A program made the position numbers and the translations under genes. Below are positions 33,610 through 43,825 of a stretch of DNA of 64,000 nucleotides, in pieces. Origin of the DNA: Barnesiella sp. (GTDB lineage: Bacteria > Bacteroidota > Bacteroidia > Bacteroidales > Muribaculaceae); assembly GCA_014800945.1 (NCBI GenBank), contig JAAVFD010000012.1, forward strand, positions 68,604 to 132,603, written 5' to 3'. The notes below the pieces were generated by a model. That model was not told where the DNA came from. It did no database searches and was given only the letters and a program-made list of their open reading frames with translations. Each line of letters begins with the position of its first letter. The stretch's first letter is position 1.

Positions 33610-35067
33610 ATGATACCATTGAGCGCCCTCCTTTCAGCAATCTCTGTAGAAGAGATTATAGGAAGTACAGACATAGAGATAACCTCTGTTGAGAGTGATT
33701 CCCGCAAAATCAAGCTGGGTTCACTCTTTGTGGCAGTAAGAGGCACGGTTGTTGATGGCCACACCTTCATTCCCATTGTAACTGTGGGAGGAGCCGCCGC
33801 TATTGTGTGCGAGGAGCTGCCTGAAAGACTTGAATCAGAGATTACATATATTAAGGTGTCCAACTCTGCGGTTGCTCTCGGATTCCTTGCCTCAAGATGG
33901 TATGGAGACCCGTCAAGAAAACTCAAGCTTGTGGGTGTGACAGGCACAAACGGTAAAACCACTACCGCTACACTCATTTACGAGATGGCGCGCCTCAACG
34001 GACATAAGGCGGGATTGCTCTCTACCGTTTGCAACTATATAGAAACAGAACCGGTGCCCGCAGCACAGACGACACCCGATCCACTGACTCTCAACAGCCT
34101 GCTTGCACGCATGGTAGATGCCGGCTGTACATTCACCGCTATGGAGGTCAGCTCGCACGCTGCACATCAGCACCGTATCGCAGGACTCCATTTTGCCGGA
34201 GGTGTATTCACAAACCTTACACGCGATCATCTTGACTACCACAAGACCGTGGAAGCATATCTCAACGCCAAGAAATCATTCTTCGATATCCTGCCAAAAG
34301 ATGCATTTGCCCTCACTAATGTTGATGATAAAGTGGGTGAAGTGATGCTGCAGAACACTATGGCATCAAAACATTCATATTCGGTAAACCGCATGGCTGA
34401 TTTCACCGGACGCATAATTGAAAGCCGCATTGACGGCACTCTTATGAGCTTCAACGGCAATGAGGTGGAGGTACTGTTTACAGGCAGATACAACGCCTAC
34501 AATCTCACAGCCGTTTACGGCACTGCCATTCTTCTGGGCTTCGACCCCGAAAAAGTGCTTACCGATATGAGCCGCCTTGTGCCGGTTGCAGGAAGATTCC
34601 AGACATTCCGCTCTGCTAACGGTATTACTGCCGTTGTGGACTACGCCCATACACCGGACGCGGTGGTGAATGTGCTCACAGCTATCCGTGAGGTGGTTGG
34701 CAACGGTAAGAACATCATCACCGTTGTTGGTGCAGGCGGAAACCGCGACAAGGGCAAACGACCAATCATGGCTAAGGAGGCTGCCACAAGGAGCAATCGC
34801 CTCATTCTCACCTCTGACAATCCCAGAGACGAAGAGCCGGCTGACATCCTTGCTGATATGGAAGCCGGACTGGACAATGATACCCGCAAAATTACCCTCA
34901 GCATCGTAGATCGCCGCGAGGCTATCCGCACGGCGGCTATGCTCGCCAATCCGGGAGATGTGATTCTGATTGCGGGCAAGGGACATGAAGATTACCAGGA
35001 AATCAAGGGAGTGAAACATCATTTTGACGATCGCGAGGTCGTTGCTGAAATCCTCTCAACACTTTAA
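33610..35067 (+). CDS. murE: UDP-MurNAc-tripeptide ligase MurE (meso-diaminopimelate-adding)
   Basis: Cytosolic ATP-dependent ligase of 485 residues that adds the third amino acid to the peptidoglycan stem. The P-loop TGTNGKTT is at 111-118. Conserved blocks include [12 protein letters not shown] and [10 protein letters not shown]. The substrate-selecting motif DNPRDEEP at 403-410 is the form that goes with meso-diaminopimelate, not lysine. Genes on both sides are spaced by 22 and 12 nt, consistent with one operon. Confidence 0.97.
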   Translation: MIPLSALLSAISVEEIIGSTDIEITSVESDSRKIKLGSLFVAVRGTVVDGHTFIPIVTVGGAAAIVCEELPERLESEITYIKVSNSAVALGFLASRWYGDPSRKLKLVGVTGTNGKTTTATLIYEMARLNGHKAGLLSTVCNYIETEPVPAAQTTPDPLTLNSLLARMVDAGCTFTAMEVSSHAAHQHRIAGLHFAGGVFTNLTRDHLDYHKTVEAYLNAKKSFFDILPKDAFALTNVDDKVGEVMLQNTMASKHSYSVNRMADFTGRIIESRIDGTLMSFNGNEVEVLFTGRYNAYNLTAVYGTAILLGFDPEKVLTDMSRLVPVAGRFQTFRSANGITAVVDYAHTPDAVVNVLTAIREVVGNGKNIITVVGAGGNRDKGKRPIMAKEAATRSNRLILTSDNPRDEEPADILADMEAGLDNDTRKITLSIVDRREAIRTAAMLANPGDVILIAGKGHEDYQEIKGVKHHFDDREVVAEILSTL

Positions 35068-35079
35068 GGCTCACTTAAT

Positions 35080-36342
35080 ATGCTTTACTACTTATTCAAC
35101 TATCTTGAAGATTTGGGAATACCGGGTGCCCGGTTGATGGATTACATCACTTTCCGCTCCGGAGCGGCGCTTATTCTATCGCTGTTTATCGCCCTCGTGT
35201 TCGGCAGAAAGATTATTGACCGGTTGCAGCTCATGCAAGTTGGTGAAATCATCCGTGACCTCGGGCTGGAAGGGCAGATGCAGAAAAAAGGCACCCCCAC
35301 TATGGGAGGTGTGATCATCATCATTTCCATTCTCGTTCCCTGCTTGCTTTTCGGTGACTTTTCAAGCATTTACATGATGCTTATGATTGTTGCTACACTT
35401 TGGCTCGGAACTCTCGGATTTATGGATGACTGGCTTAAGATGAAGCATCACAACAAGGACGGCATGAGCGGAAAATTCAAGATTGTCGGACAAGTGGGGC
35501 TCGGACTTATTGTTGGACTCACCATGTGCATGAGTCCGGAAATCGTGATGCGCGAGAATGTCGAGACATTGGATGTGGAGAACGGTGAAATCGTGATATC
35601 ATACCGTCCTGAAAACATCAAAAGCCCGCAAACAACCATTCCATTTGTCAAGAATAACAACTTCGATTATTCTTATCTTACAGGTTGGATGGGCAAATAT
35701 GCCATCACAGGCGGTTGGATTCTGTTTGTTATCGTCACAATCCTCGCCATCAGTGCAACATCCAACGGTGCAAATCTCACAGACGGACTCGATGGATTAT
35801 GCACCGGCGTGTCAGCAATAATCGGGGTGGCACTCGCTATAATGGCATATCTCGGCGGACACATAATATACTCCTCCTACCTTAATATAATGTATATTCC
35901 CGGCAGTTCGGAACTGGTGGTGTTTATGGCGGCATTTATCGGAGCCCTGATTGGATTTCTCTGGTATAACGCTTACCCCGCACAAGTATTTATGGGGGAT
36001 ACGGGAAGCCTTACCATCGGAGGTATTATCGCTGTTTTCGCCATTTTAATACGCAAAGAACTGCTGATACCGATACTCTGTGCTATTTTCTTTATCGAGG
36101 ATCTGAGCGTAATGCTTCAGGTGGCTTATTTCAAATACACGAAGATGCGCACAGGGGTTGGCAAGCGCATATTCAAGATGACACCGCTCCACCACCATTT
36201 TCAGAAACCGGGCAACAGCGGCATCGAGGCATTGATTCAGGCTCCTCTGAGAGCTGTGCCGGAATCCAAAATAGTTATACGCTTCTGGATTGTCGCTATT
36301 CTCCTCGCAGCGGTCACATTTGTAACCCTAAAAATCAGGTAA
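35080..36342 (+). CDS. mraY: Phospho-N-acetylmuramoyl-pentapeptide-transferase
   Basis: Integral membrane enzyme of 420 residues that forms lipid I from UDP-MurNAc-pentapeptide and undecaprenyl phosphate. Catalytic motifs: GFMDDWLKMKHHNKDGMSGK, NLTDGLDGLCTG, FMGDTGSL and the MraY signature TPLHHHF near 368-374. The length exceeds E. coli MraY by about 60 residues because of an extra periplasmic segment (about 150-190), which is usual in Bacteroidetes. It lies between murE and murD with gaps of 12 and 2 nt. Confidence 0.97.
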   Translation: MLYYLFNYLEDLGIPGARLMDYITFRSGAALILSLFIALVFGRKIIDRLQLMQVGEIIRDLGLEGQMQKKGTPTMGGVIIIISILVPCLLFGDFSSIYMMLMIVATLWLGTLGFMDDWLKMKHHNKDGMSGKFKIVGQVGLGLIVGLTMCMSPEIVMRENVETLDVENGEIVISYRPENIKSPQTTIPFVKNNNFDYSYLTGWMGKYAITGGWILFVIVTILAISATSNGANLTDGLDGLCTGVSAIIGVALAIMAYLGGHIIYSSYLNIMYIPGSSELVVFMAAFIGALIGFLWYNAYPAQVFMGDTGSLTIGGIIAVFAILIRKELLIPILCAIFFIEDLSVMLQVAYFKYTKMRTGVGKRIFKMTPLHHHFQKPGNSGIEALIQAPLRAVPESKIVIRFWIVAILLAAVTFVTLKIR

Positions 36343-36344
36343 TT

Positions 36345-37709
36345 ATGACATATTATACAGATAAGGACAAAATACGCACCCTTGTAGTGCTCGGGGGCGG
36401 GGAAAGCGGAGTCGGCGCCGCGATTCTGGGCAAGGAAAAAGGCATGAAAGTGTTTCTGTCTGATTCCGGCAGCATCTCACAAAAATATCGTGATATGCTT
36501 GATGCAGAAGGCATTGAGTGGGAGAGTGGAACCCATAGCATGGACAAGATACTTGCTGCCGACGAGGTAGTGAAGAGTCCCGGTATCCCCCCCACGGTTC
36601 CGGTAGTCAAAGCTATTGTGGAGAAAGGCATTCCGGTGATTTCCGAAATAGAATTTGCCGGAAGATACACCGATGCAAAGATGGTGTGCATAACCGGCAG
36701 CAATGGCAAGACAACCACTACCCTGCTCACCTACCACATTCTCCGCAATGCGGGCATCAATGTGGGACTTGCCGGCAATGTTGGCAAGAGCCTTGCACTT
36801 CAGGTGGCAAGAGAGAATCATGATGTCTATGTTATCGAACTGTCAAGTTTCCAGCTTGAAAATATGTATGAGTTCAAGGCAAATGTAGCTGTGCTTCTCA
36901 ATATAACACCTGACCATCTTGACCGCTATGATTACAAGATGGAGAACTATGTCAAAGCTAAATTCCGCATAATTCAGAATCTCACTCCGCAGGACGCATT
37001 CATTTACTGGCAGGATGATCCCGTGATTGAGGCGCAGATGACCCATATTGTTACCGAGGCACAGCTTTTCCCCTTCGCCGAGCATGTGGAAAACGGGACA
37101 AGAGCCTATGTTGATGAGGACGATTCTCTGGTATTCCTTACTCCGGAAACATCCATGCGTATGCCGCGTGCTGACCTTTCGCTCAGCGGGCTCCATAATC
37201 TGTACAACTCTATGGCTGCCGGACTCTCAGCTTGCCTTCTGGATATAAAGAAAGAGGATATACGCAAAGCGCTGTCTGACTTTCAGGGAGTTGAGCACAG
37301 ACTGGAATTTGTCAGGGAAGTAAACGGAGTGCGCTATATCAACGACTCCAAGGCAACAAACGTAAATTCTTGCTGGTACGCACTTGAGAGCATGCCTGCC
37401 AACACTGTGCTGATTCTCGGAGGCAAAGACAAAGGTAACGACTATTCAGAAATTGAACAGCTGGTAAAAGAAAAAGTCAAAGCTATTGTGTGCATGGGAA
37501 AAGACAACACCAAGCTCGAACAATTTTTTACCGGCAAAGTTCCTCAGCTCGTATCGGTTCATTCACTTGAAGATGCGGTAACAGCTTGCGTTGAAATTGC
37601 ACAAAGCGGCGACACTGTTCTCCTCTCTCCCTGTTGCGCAAGTTTTGACCTGTTCACAAGCTACGAGGACAGAGGAAAACGATTCAAAGATGCCGTAAAC
37701 AACCTGTAA
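36345..37709 (+). CDS. murD: UDP-N-acetylmuramoyl-L-alanine--D-glutamate ligase
   Basis: ATP-dependent ligase of 454 residues adding D-glutamate to UDP-MurNAc-L-alanine. It has an N-terminal UDP-binding Rossmann fold (VVLGGGESGVGAA), the P-loop TGSNGKTTTT (about 116-125), ELSSFQLENM and NITPDHLDRY. The C-terminal block LSPCCASFDLFTSYEDRGKRF is diagnostic of MurD. It starts 2 nt after mraY. Confidence 0.97.
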   Translation: MTYYTDKDKIRTLVVLGGGESGVGAAILGKEKGMKVFLSDSGSISQKYRDMLDAEGIEWESGTHSMDKILAADEVVKSPGIPPTVPVVKAIVEKGIPVISEIEFAGRYTDAKMVCITGSNGKTTTTLLTYHILRNAGINVGLAGNVGKSLALQVARENHDVYVIELSSFQLENMYEFKANVAVLLNITPDHLDRYDYKMENYVKAKFRIIQNLTPQDAFIYWQDDPVIEAQMTHIVTEAQLFPFAEHVENGTRAYVDEDDSLVFLTPETSMRMPRADLSLSGLHNLYNSMAAGLSACLLDIKKEDIRKALSDFQGVEHRLEFVREVNGVRYINDSKATNVNSCWYALESMPANTVLILGGKDKGNDYSEIEQLVKEKVKAIVCMGKDNTKLEQFFTGKVPQLVSVHSLEDAVTACVEIAQSGDTVLLSPCCASFDLFTSYEDRGKRFKDAVNNL

Positions 37710-37736
37710 CTAAAGAATAACACTTATCATCCCGCA

Positions 37737-39008
37737 ATGGAAACAATATCTACAGCAGCTACTCCATTTGAAAACATCACCTCCGACACTGTCAAGAGCG
37801 AGGTGGAAACCAAGCCCGACAAATACATCTGGGGAATTTACATATTTCTTTGTATTGTGTCGATTATTGAACTTTACAGCGCATCCTCACGTGAGGTAGC
37901 ATCGGCAAAAATAGGTGTTTATGGACCGGTGCTGCGTCACATTTTCATGCTTGCCGCCGGTTGCGGTATCATGCTTCTGCTACAGAGAGTGCACTACCGC
38001 AAATTCCGACCGCTTGTTTGGGCATTTGCCCTTATAAGTGTCGTTATGATGCTGTACGTCATGTTTTTCGGAGAAATTGTCAACGGTGCAAGAAGAAGCT
38101 TCAACCTCTGCGGTGTAACCATTCAGCCTTCGGAATTTCTCAAGCTGTCGGCTGTGCTTGTTGTGGCTCTGCTCATGTCCAAGAATCAGATTAAAGGAGG
38201 AGTCGGAAAAGTCGGTGTCATGCTGTCTGCCGGCGCAATCATGCTGTTCGGCGGATTGTTGATTAAGCAGGGTATGACAAACACACTTCTGCTTATGGGC
38301 ATCAGTCTGTCCATGATGATTATCGGTGGAGTCGAATGGTCCAAATTCTTCAAGGTATTATTTGTTTATATGATATGCTGCGGTGTTTTCTATGTCTTTA
38401 TTAAATCAGACGATAGCGAAGATAACCGTAGCGGCACATGGAAAGAACGTATTGAACGTTTTGTGGGTGACGGTGAACCGAAATACAAACAGGAGATAAA
38501 TGCCAAGAACCGTCAGGAAATGTTTTCCTACATGGCACAGGCAAATGGCGGGGTATTCGGTGTGTTCCCGGGTAATTCTCGAGAAACCGCCCGTCTTCCG
38601 CTCGCTTTTTCCGATTTCATCTATGCCATAATTATTGAGGATACCGGACTTGTCGGAGGTATCCTGATACTTGTTGCATATATGCTTCTACTCGGAAGGG
38701 CTAATGCCATCGCATCAAAGTGCTCGCGAGTCTTTCCTGCCCTGCTTGTCATGGGGCTGGCGGTGATGATTGCATTTCAGGCACTTTTCCACATGGCTAT
38801 CGTCTCGGGATTCTTCCCGGTGAGCGGACAACCGCTTCCACTGATATCAAAGGGAGGCACCTCGATACTGATTACTTCAATTGCACTCGGAATGATGCTG
38901 AGTGTCAGCCGGTTCGCAATCAGAAACACCGAAAAGAAAGACAAAATCAATGAAGAAATCAATGCTCTGCCGGAAGATATTCGCGCAGCTAACCCTACAC
39001 AGCTTTAA
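37737..39008 (+). CDS. ftsW: Lipid II polymerase FtsW (SEDS family)
   Basis: Polytopic SEDS glycosyltransferase of 423 residues that polymerises septal glycan with FtsI. About ten hydrophobic helices are present. Conserved SEDS segments are NGARRSFNLCGVTIQPSEFLKL (about 116-137), EDTGLVGG and the C-terminal SGFFPVSGQPLPLISKGGTS. The N-terminal 30 residues are polar and cytoplasmic. It lies 27 nt after murD and 15 nt before murG. Confidence 0.96.
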   Translation: METISTAATPFENITSDTVKSEVETKPDKYIWGIYIFLCIVSIIELYSASSREVASAKIGVYGPVLRHIFMLAAGCGIMLLLQRVHYRKFRPLVWAFALISVVMMLYVMFFGEIVNGARRSFNLCGVTIQPSEFLKLSAVLVVALLMSKNQIKGGVGKVGVMLSAGAIMLFGGLLIKQGMTNTLLLMGISLSMMIIGGVEWSKFFKVLFVYMICCGVFYVFIKSDDSEDNRSGTWKERIERFVGDGEPKYKQEINAKNRQEMFSYMAQANGGVFGVFPGNSRETARLPLAFSDFIYAIIIEDTGLVGGILILVAYMLLLGRANAIASKCSRVFPALLVMGLAVMIAFQALFHMAIVSGFFPVSGQPLPLISKGGTSILITSIALGMMLSVSRFAIRNTEKKDKINEEINALPEDIRAANPTQL

Positions 39009-39023
39009 TATATAATATAAGGT

Positions 39024-40151
39024 ATGAAGAGTGACACACATAAACCGTTAAGGGTAATAATCAGCGGAGGAGGTACCGGGGGGCACATTTTCCCTGCTCT
39101 ATCTATCGCTGAGGCTCTTAAACGTGCAAATCCGGACACCGAAATTCTATTTGTCGGTGCTGAAAACAGAATGGAAATGGAAAAGGTTCCGGCAGCGGGT
39201 TTCCCTATTGTCGGACTTCCGGTTGCCGGATTTGACCGAAAGCGTCTGTGGCGTAATTTCAAGGTATTAGCCAAACTTTTCAAAAGTATGGCTAAGGCTA
39301 AGAAAGTAATTAAGGATTTTGCACCTGATGTTGCCGTTGGAGTGGGGGGATACGCTAGCGGACCGGTGCTGAAGCAGGCACAGGCGGCTTCTATTCCTAC
39401 TGTGTTGCAGGAACAGAACTCATACCCCGGAGTGACCAATAAGATGCTTGCTCCCAAGGCTAAGGCTATTTGCACAGCCTATCCGGAGATGGATCGTTTT
39501 TTTCCTGCTGAAACAATTGTGCTTACCGGAAATCCCGTGCGTGCGGCTCTGACAGCATCCACCCTGACAAAGGAGCAGGCTTGTGAAGCACTCGGGTTTG
39601 ACCCGGCTAAGCCGCTGCTGTTTGTTACCGGTGGCAGCCTGGGCGCAAGAACGATTAACCGGAGCGTGGAAGCTGCTCTGAAGCTGTTTGCCGAAAAAGA
39701 GATTCAGGTACTGTGGCAAACCGGAAAACTGTATGCCGATGAATGCCGCAAGGCAGCCGAACCTTATCCTTTAGTAAAGGCTATGCCGTTAGTAAAGGCT
39801 ATGCCGTTCATTGCCGACATGGCTACAGCCTATCGGGCAGCAGACCTCGTTGTGGCAAGAGCGGGAGCCGGCACTATTTCTGAGCTTGAATTGCTCGGCA
39901 AACCTGCTATTCTTATACCCTCGCCGAATGTGGCGGAAGACCACCAGCGCAAAAATGCCGAGGCGCTGACCTCGCGCGGAGCGGCAATGATGATTCTGGA
40001 TGCTGACGCACCTGCTGTGCTTGGCGAAAAAGTATGCTCGCTCATTGGCAATAAGGACGCTCTCACCGGTCTCGGAGCCGCTGCGGCTTCGCTTGCCAAA
40101 GAAAACAGTGCGGAGAAAATTGTAGATGTTATTTATTCGGTAGTAATATGA
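39024..40151 (+). CDS. murG: UDP-N-acetylglucosamine--lipid I transferase MurG
   Basis: Membrane-associated glycosyltransferase of 375 residues that converts lipid I to lipid II. The N-terminal GGGTGGHIFPALSIAEAL loop, GVGGYASGP and QEQNSYPG are present. TGGSLGAR, ARAGAGTISEL and PNVAEDHQRKNAEAL form the UDP-GlcNAc site. Before the conserved MPFIADM segment it carries a perfect 6-residue tandem repeat, encoded by an 18-bp duplication at 39771-39806. murC follows with a 4-bp overlap. Confidence 0.96.
   Translation: MKSDTHKPLRVIISGGGTGGHIFPALSIAEALKRANPDTEILFVGAENRMEMEKVPAAGFPIVGLPVAGFDRKRLWRNFKVLAKLFKSMAKAKKVIKDFAPDVAVGVGGYASGPVLKQAQAASIPTVLQEQNSYPGVTNKMLAPKAKAICTAYPEMDRFFPAETIVLTGNPVRAALTASTLTKEQACEALGFDPAKPLLFVTGGSLGARTINRSVEAALKLFAEKEIQVLWQTGKLYADECRKAAEPYPLVKAMPLVKAMPFIADMATAYRAADLVVARAGAGTISELELLGKPAILIPSPNVAEDHQRKNAEALTSRGAAMMILDADAPAVLGEKVCSLIGNKDALTGLGAAAASLAKENSAEKIVDVIYSVVI
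39771..39806 (+). repeat. 18-bp perfect tandem duplication inside murG
   Basis: The unit TTAGTAAAGGCTATGCCG occurs twice in a row (39771-39788 and 39789-39806). The reading frame is kept, giving two consecutive LVKAMP units in the protein. Confidence 0.95.
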
Positions 40152-41524
40152 AGCCAAACGTTTATTTCATAGGTGCCGGAGGTATCGGCATGGCGGCTCT
40201 GGAGCGCTATCTGCTTGCTAAAGGACACCAAGTTGCCGGTTATGACCGCACGGAAACTGATCTCACGAAAGCTCTTGCAGCCGAGGGAGTAAGCATTTCG
40301 TTTGACGGCTCTCCCGAAAGCATCCCCGCTAATTTCACCGACCCTGATACCACTCTGGTGGTTTATACCCCTGCGGTTCCTGAATCTCTACCGCTCTTCA
40401 AATGGTTTCGTGACAACGGTTTTGAGATAGTCAAGCGTGCAAAGCTGCTCGGTGAGATAACACGCATGAGCAAAGGGCTCTGCTTTGCCGGAACACATGG
40501 AAAGACAACCACATCATCCATGGCGGCGCATTTGCTGCACAACACCCCGGTGGGATGCAGTGCATTTCTCGGTGGAGTACTCCGAAACTACGGCACAAAC
40601 TTCCTGCTCAGTGAGTCATCGCCATACACTGTTATCGAGGCTGATGAATACGACCGCTCGTTTCATCATCTCACACCTTATATAGCTGTTATCACCGCAA
40701 CCGATCCCGACCACCTCGATATTTATGGCACGGAAGAGGCATATCTTGAAAGTTTCGCACGGTTTACAGAACTCATCCGTCCCGACGGAGCTCTAATTAT
40801 CCACACCGGATTAAAACTCAAACCGAGAGTAGCACCGGGAGTTAAAATCTTCACCTATTCCCGCGATGAAGGAGATTTCCACGCAGAAAATATTCGCAGG
40901 CAAAACGGGCGCATAACATTTGATTGCGTAACCCCGGATGGTGTCATAAAAGATATAGAACTCGGAGTGCCGGTGGAAATCAATATTGAAAATGCCATTG
41001 CTGCCATTGCTGCAGTGACAATAGCCGGAGAGGCTTCAGACGAAACTGTGCGCAAGGCTATGGCATCATTCATGGGACCCAAACGCCGGTTTGAGTTCTA
41101 TTTGCGTGAGGACGGACCAAAAGGCAGATCCATAATTGATGATTATGCCCATCACCCCGATGAGCTCAAAGCATCGATAACCTCGGTGAAATCCCTTTAC
41201 CCCGACAGAAAACTTACCGTTGCCTTCCAGCCGCACCTGTACTCACGCACAAGAGATTTCGCCGAGCAGTTTGCCGATGCACTTTCGCTCGCTGATGAGG
41301 TTATTCTTCTTGATATATATCCTGCACGCGAAGAGCCCATTCCGGGTGTTACATCAAAAATTATATTCGACAAGGTGAAAACACCCGATAAAGTTATGAT
41401 TTCAAAGCAAGAGTTGACAAACACCATAAAAAAATGTAACTTTGAAATTTTATTGACAGCTGGAGCCGGTGACATGAGCGAAATGTTGCCGCAGATTGTA
41501 AAAATTGTTGAGCAAGCAAAATGA
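40148..41524 (+). CDS. murC: UDP-N-acetylmuramate--L-alanine ligase
   Basis: ATP-dependent ligase of 458 residues adding the first amino acid to UDP-MurNAc. Motifs: FIGAGGIGMAALE at the N-terminus, FAGTHGKTTTSSM P-loop, EADEYDRSFHHL, PDHLDIYG, and the C-terminal DDYAHHPDELKASI and QPHLYSRT. It overlaps murG and ftsQ by 4 bp each, so the three are translationally coupled. Confidence 0.97.
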   Translation: MKPNVYFIGAGGIGMAALERYLLAKGHQVAGYDRTETDLTKALAAEGVSISFDGSPESIPANFTDPDTTLVVYTPAVPESLPLFKWFRDNGFEIVKRAKLLGEITRMSKGLCFAGTHGKTTTSSMAAHLLHNTPVGCSAFLGGVLRNYGTNFLLSESSPYTVIEADEYDRSFHHLTPYIAVITATDPDHLDIYGTEEAYLESFARFTELIRPDGALIIHTGLKLKPRVAPGVKIFTYSRDEGDFHAENIRRQNGRITFDCVTPDGVIKDIELGVPVEINIENAIAAIAAVTIAGEASDETVRKAMASFMGPKRRFEFYLREDGPKGRSIIDDYAHHPDELKASITSVKSLYPDRKLTVAFQPHLYSRTRDFAEQFADALSLADEVILLDIYPAREEPIPGVTSKIIFDKVKTPDKVMISKQELTNTIKKCNFEILLTAGAGDMSEMLPQIVKIVEQAK

Positions 41525-42483
41525 AGAAAAGCAGTACGCTAAAAAATATGAGAAAGGCTAAGAGACAGCGCACCCTTTATCAGGCATTGGGTTCGGTGAT
41601 TCTTGCCATATATCTCGTTATAGCTCTTAATGTTACTGCGGGTGTAAGCGCAAACAGAGAGTGCACCGGGCTGAGAATTGCTGTTAACGACACCACCTCT
41701 CTGAAATTTGTGACAGCTCCTGAACTCGCTAAAGAACTCGGCACTCTTCCGCTTGACGTTAACGGAGTGAAAATCAACAGCATCAACACTGACAGCATCG
41801 AGCGCTTTCTAAGCTCAATCGACAATATTGAAAAGGTGAATGTGCTTCGCCTCACCGATGGCACCGTGCTCATAACCGTTGATCCTCTCCACCCGGTTGC
41901 AAGGGTATTTGACAAAGACCGGTCATATTACATCAACAGAACCGGAAAACGGATTTCGGCAAATGCACGGTATCATATAGATGTACCTGTTATTCAGGGA
42001 CATTTCACCGACTCGCTCTTCCCACCGGAAAAAATTGTACCACTGCTTGATTACATAACATCCGATTCGCTTTGGAATTCATTGATTTCCATGATAAAAG
42101 TGGATAAATCAAATGATATAATACTCGTGCCAATAGTCAGAGGTCAGGTTATTAACTTCGGAACACCTGATGACTTCAAGAGCAAATTCCATAGGCTGGA
42201 AAGAATGTATGCAGAAGTCATGCCGGTAAAGGGATGGAACTACTATGACACCATCTCTGTGAAATGGAACAAGCAGATTGTTGCTACCAGACGGCAGAAA
42301 AGACTTGACAAGCCTAAGTTTATAGAAGAAGATGATGATGAGGAAACCGATATAGCCACCATGATTGCCGGTGATGGCGTTGCGCCCGGACAGGTTAAGG
42401 CAGGCGTTAAAGCTAAGGATGACAAACAGATTCCCGCATCAGTGATTAATAATAATGTAAAAGAAAAATCTCCCGCACAATAA
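41521..42483 (+). CDS. ftsQ: Cell division protein FtsQ
   Basis: Bitopic membrane protein of 320 residues that bridges FtsL/FtsB to the early divisome. A basic N-terminus is followed by one helix (about 20-42, ALGSVILAIYLVIALNVTAGV). The periplasmic part has a POTRA-like region (ISNxD-type NIEKVNVLRLTDGTVLITV) and an FtsQ domain. A 60-residue acidic and charged tail after about 260 (EEDDDEET and KAKDDKQ) is longer than in E. coli. The call is supported by the position between murC and ftsA. Confidence 0.92.
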   Translation: MKKSSTLKNMRKAKRQRTLYQALGSVILAIYLVIALNVTAGVSANRECTGLRIAVNDTTSLKFVTAPELAKELGTLPLDVNGVKINSINTDSIERFLSSIDNIEKVNVLRLTDGTVLITVDPLHPVARVFDKDRSYYINRTGKRISANARYHIDVPVIQGHFTDSLFPPEKIVPLLDYITSDSLWNSLISMIKVDKSNDIILVPIVRGQVINFGTPDDFKSKFHRLERMYAEVMPVKGWNYYDTISVKWNKQIVATRRQKRLDKPKFIEEDDDEETDIATMIAGDGVAPGQVKAGVKAKDDKQIPASVINNNVKEKSPAQ

Positions 42484-42490
42484 TTCATAT

Positions 42491-43774
42491 ATGGACAGCA
42501 CAACAATTGTAGCCCTTGAAATTGGCAGCTCCAAAATTTGTGGAGCGGTTGGCACCGTTAACGCCGAAGGCATACTCACAGTCAAGATTGTTGAGGAGGA
42601 GCCACTCGTTGATAGTGTAAGATATGGACAACCGAGAAATATTAAGGTTGCCTCAACATCTATCCAGAGGATTCTCCGCAAAATACAGAACCGTCTGGAG
42701 GGACGGAAGATTCTGAATGCGTATGTTGGGATAGGAGGCCGCTCGCTCGGCTCTATTGCTACACAAGTGGAGAGAAACTTGCCGCCGGAAACAGAAGTGA
42801 CACCGGAATTGCTGAACAGACTCAATATTGAAGCAAAAAATTCGGCTAATACCGATAAAGATATTCTCAAAGTTGAACCGAAAGCGTTCTTTATCGACAA
42901 TGTGAGAATTGATAAAGACCCCGTGGGTATGTACTGTTCCGATATCAGAATGGATGCCAATCTGATAGTTTGCAGAAAACAACTCAAAAGAAATGTTGAT
43001 CTCCTCGTAAAGGAAACTGTCGGGCTCGGAGTAACGGGATATGTCACCAGACCTATTGCTGAGGCTGAACTTGTGCTGACACCCGATGAAAAGAGACTCG
43101 GCTGCATGCTCGTTGACTTCGGAGCTGAAACCACTACGGTGGCTATTTACAAACAGGGCAGGCTGCAGTATCTCTCTACTCTTCCGATGGGCTCAAGAAA
43201 TATCACTCGCGATATCACCACCCTCAACTATGTGGAGGAGGAAGCGGAAAATATCAAGATTACGAGAGGACACGCTTCTTACACCAGAGAAACCGGCGAC
43301 AGTGTTTCTCTGCCGGAAATCACTCATCTGGTGGTACACCGCACATCGGAAATTATAGCGAACATCAAGGCACAGATTAAATATGCTTCACTAACAGCAC
43401 AGGAACTGCCGGGAGGAATTGTGATTGTGGGACGAGGAGCTAAATTGCCGGGATTCAGCGAAAAGGTTGCGGGTGAAACCGCACTTAAAGTCAGAATCGG
43501 TACCGCTAATTCACCCATGGTGAGAATTGGCGACAGCCGTATTCCCTCAGATTCTGTGGATATCATTTCTATTCTACTTGCAGGCAGTGCTGACCCTGTG
43601 GAATGTATTGAACCTAAACCGGAACCGGTGACACCGCAAGAAGAGCAGGAAACAGAACCGGAACCGGAGTATAACGACGGTAAATCAGGCAAAGGTAAGA
43701 ATCCTTTCAGCGGTTGGGTTAAAGCCCTTAAAGATGCGTTAAATCCCGGTGAAGAGGAGGATGAAGATTTCTGA
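42491..43774 (+). CDS. ftsA: Cell division protein FtsA
   Basis: Actin-like ATPase of 427 residues that tethers FtsZ to the membrane. N-terminal ALEIGSSKICGAVG and the later LVDFGAETTTVAIY and GGIVIVGRGAKLPG blocks are ATP-binding signatures. A Pro/Glu-rich linker (about 376-400) precedes a C-terminal amphipathic segment (NPFSGWVKALKDALNP), expected to be the membrane-targeting helix. It is followed after 51 nt by ftsZ. Confidence 0.96.
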   Translation: MDSTTIVALEIGSSKICGAVGTVNAEGILTVKIVEEEPLVDSVRYGQPRNIKVASTSIQRILRKIQNRLEGRKILNAYVGIGGRSLGSIATQVERNLPPETEVTPELLNRLNIEAKNSANTDKDILKVEPKAFFIDNVRIDKDPVGMYCSDIRMDANLIVCRKQLKRNVDLLVKETVGLGVTGYVTRPIAEAELVLTPDEKRLGCMLVDFGAETTTVAIYKQGRLQYLSTLPMGSRNITRDITTLNYVEEEAENIKITRGHASYTRETGDSVSLPEITHLVVHRTSEIIANIKAQIKYASLTAQELPGGIVIVGRGAKLPGFSEKVAGETALKVRIGTANSPMVRIGDSRIPSDSVDIISILLAGSADPVECIEPKPEPVTPQEEQETEPEPEYNDGKSGKGKNPFSGWVKALKDALNPGEEEDEDF

Positions 43775-43825
43775 TTACTGATTATGATTGTGGATAGACC
43801 CTATATAAAACAACCGTAAAGAGAT

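Noticed and set aside
35080-36342. Redundancy of two MraY-family genes (15464-16615 and this one)
   Set aside because: The motifs separate them: TPLHHHF and the position in the wall cluster define mraY, while HIHHKIL and the export operon define a WecA-like enzyme.
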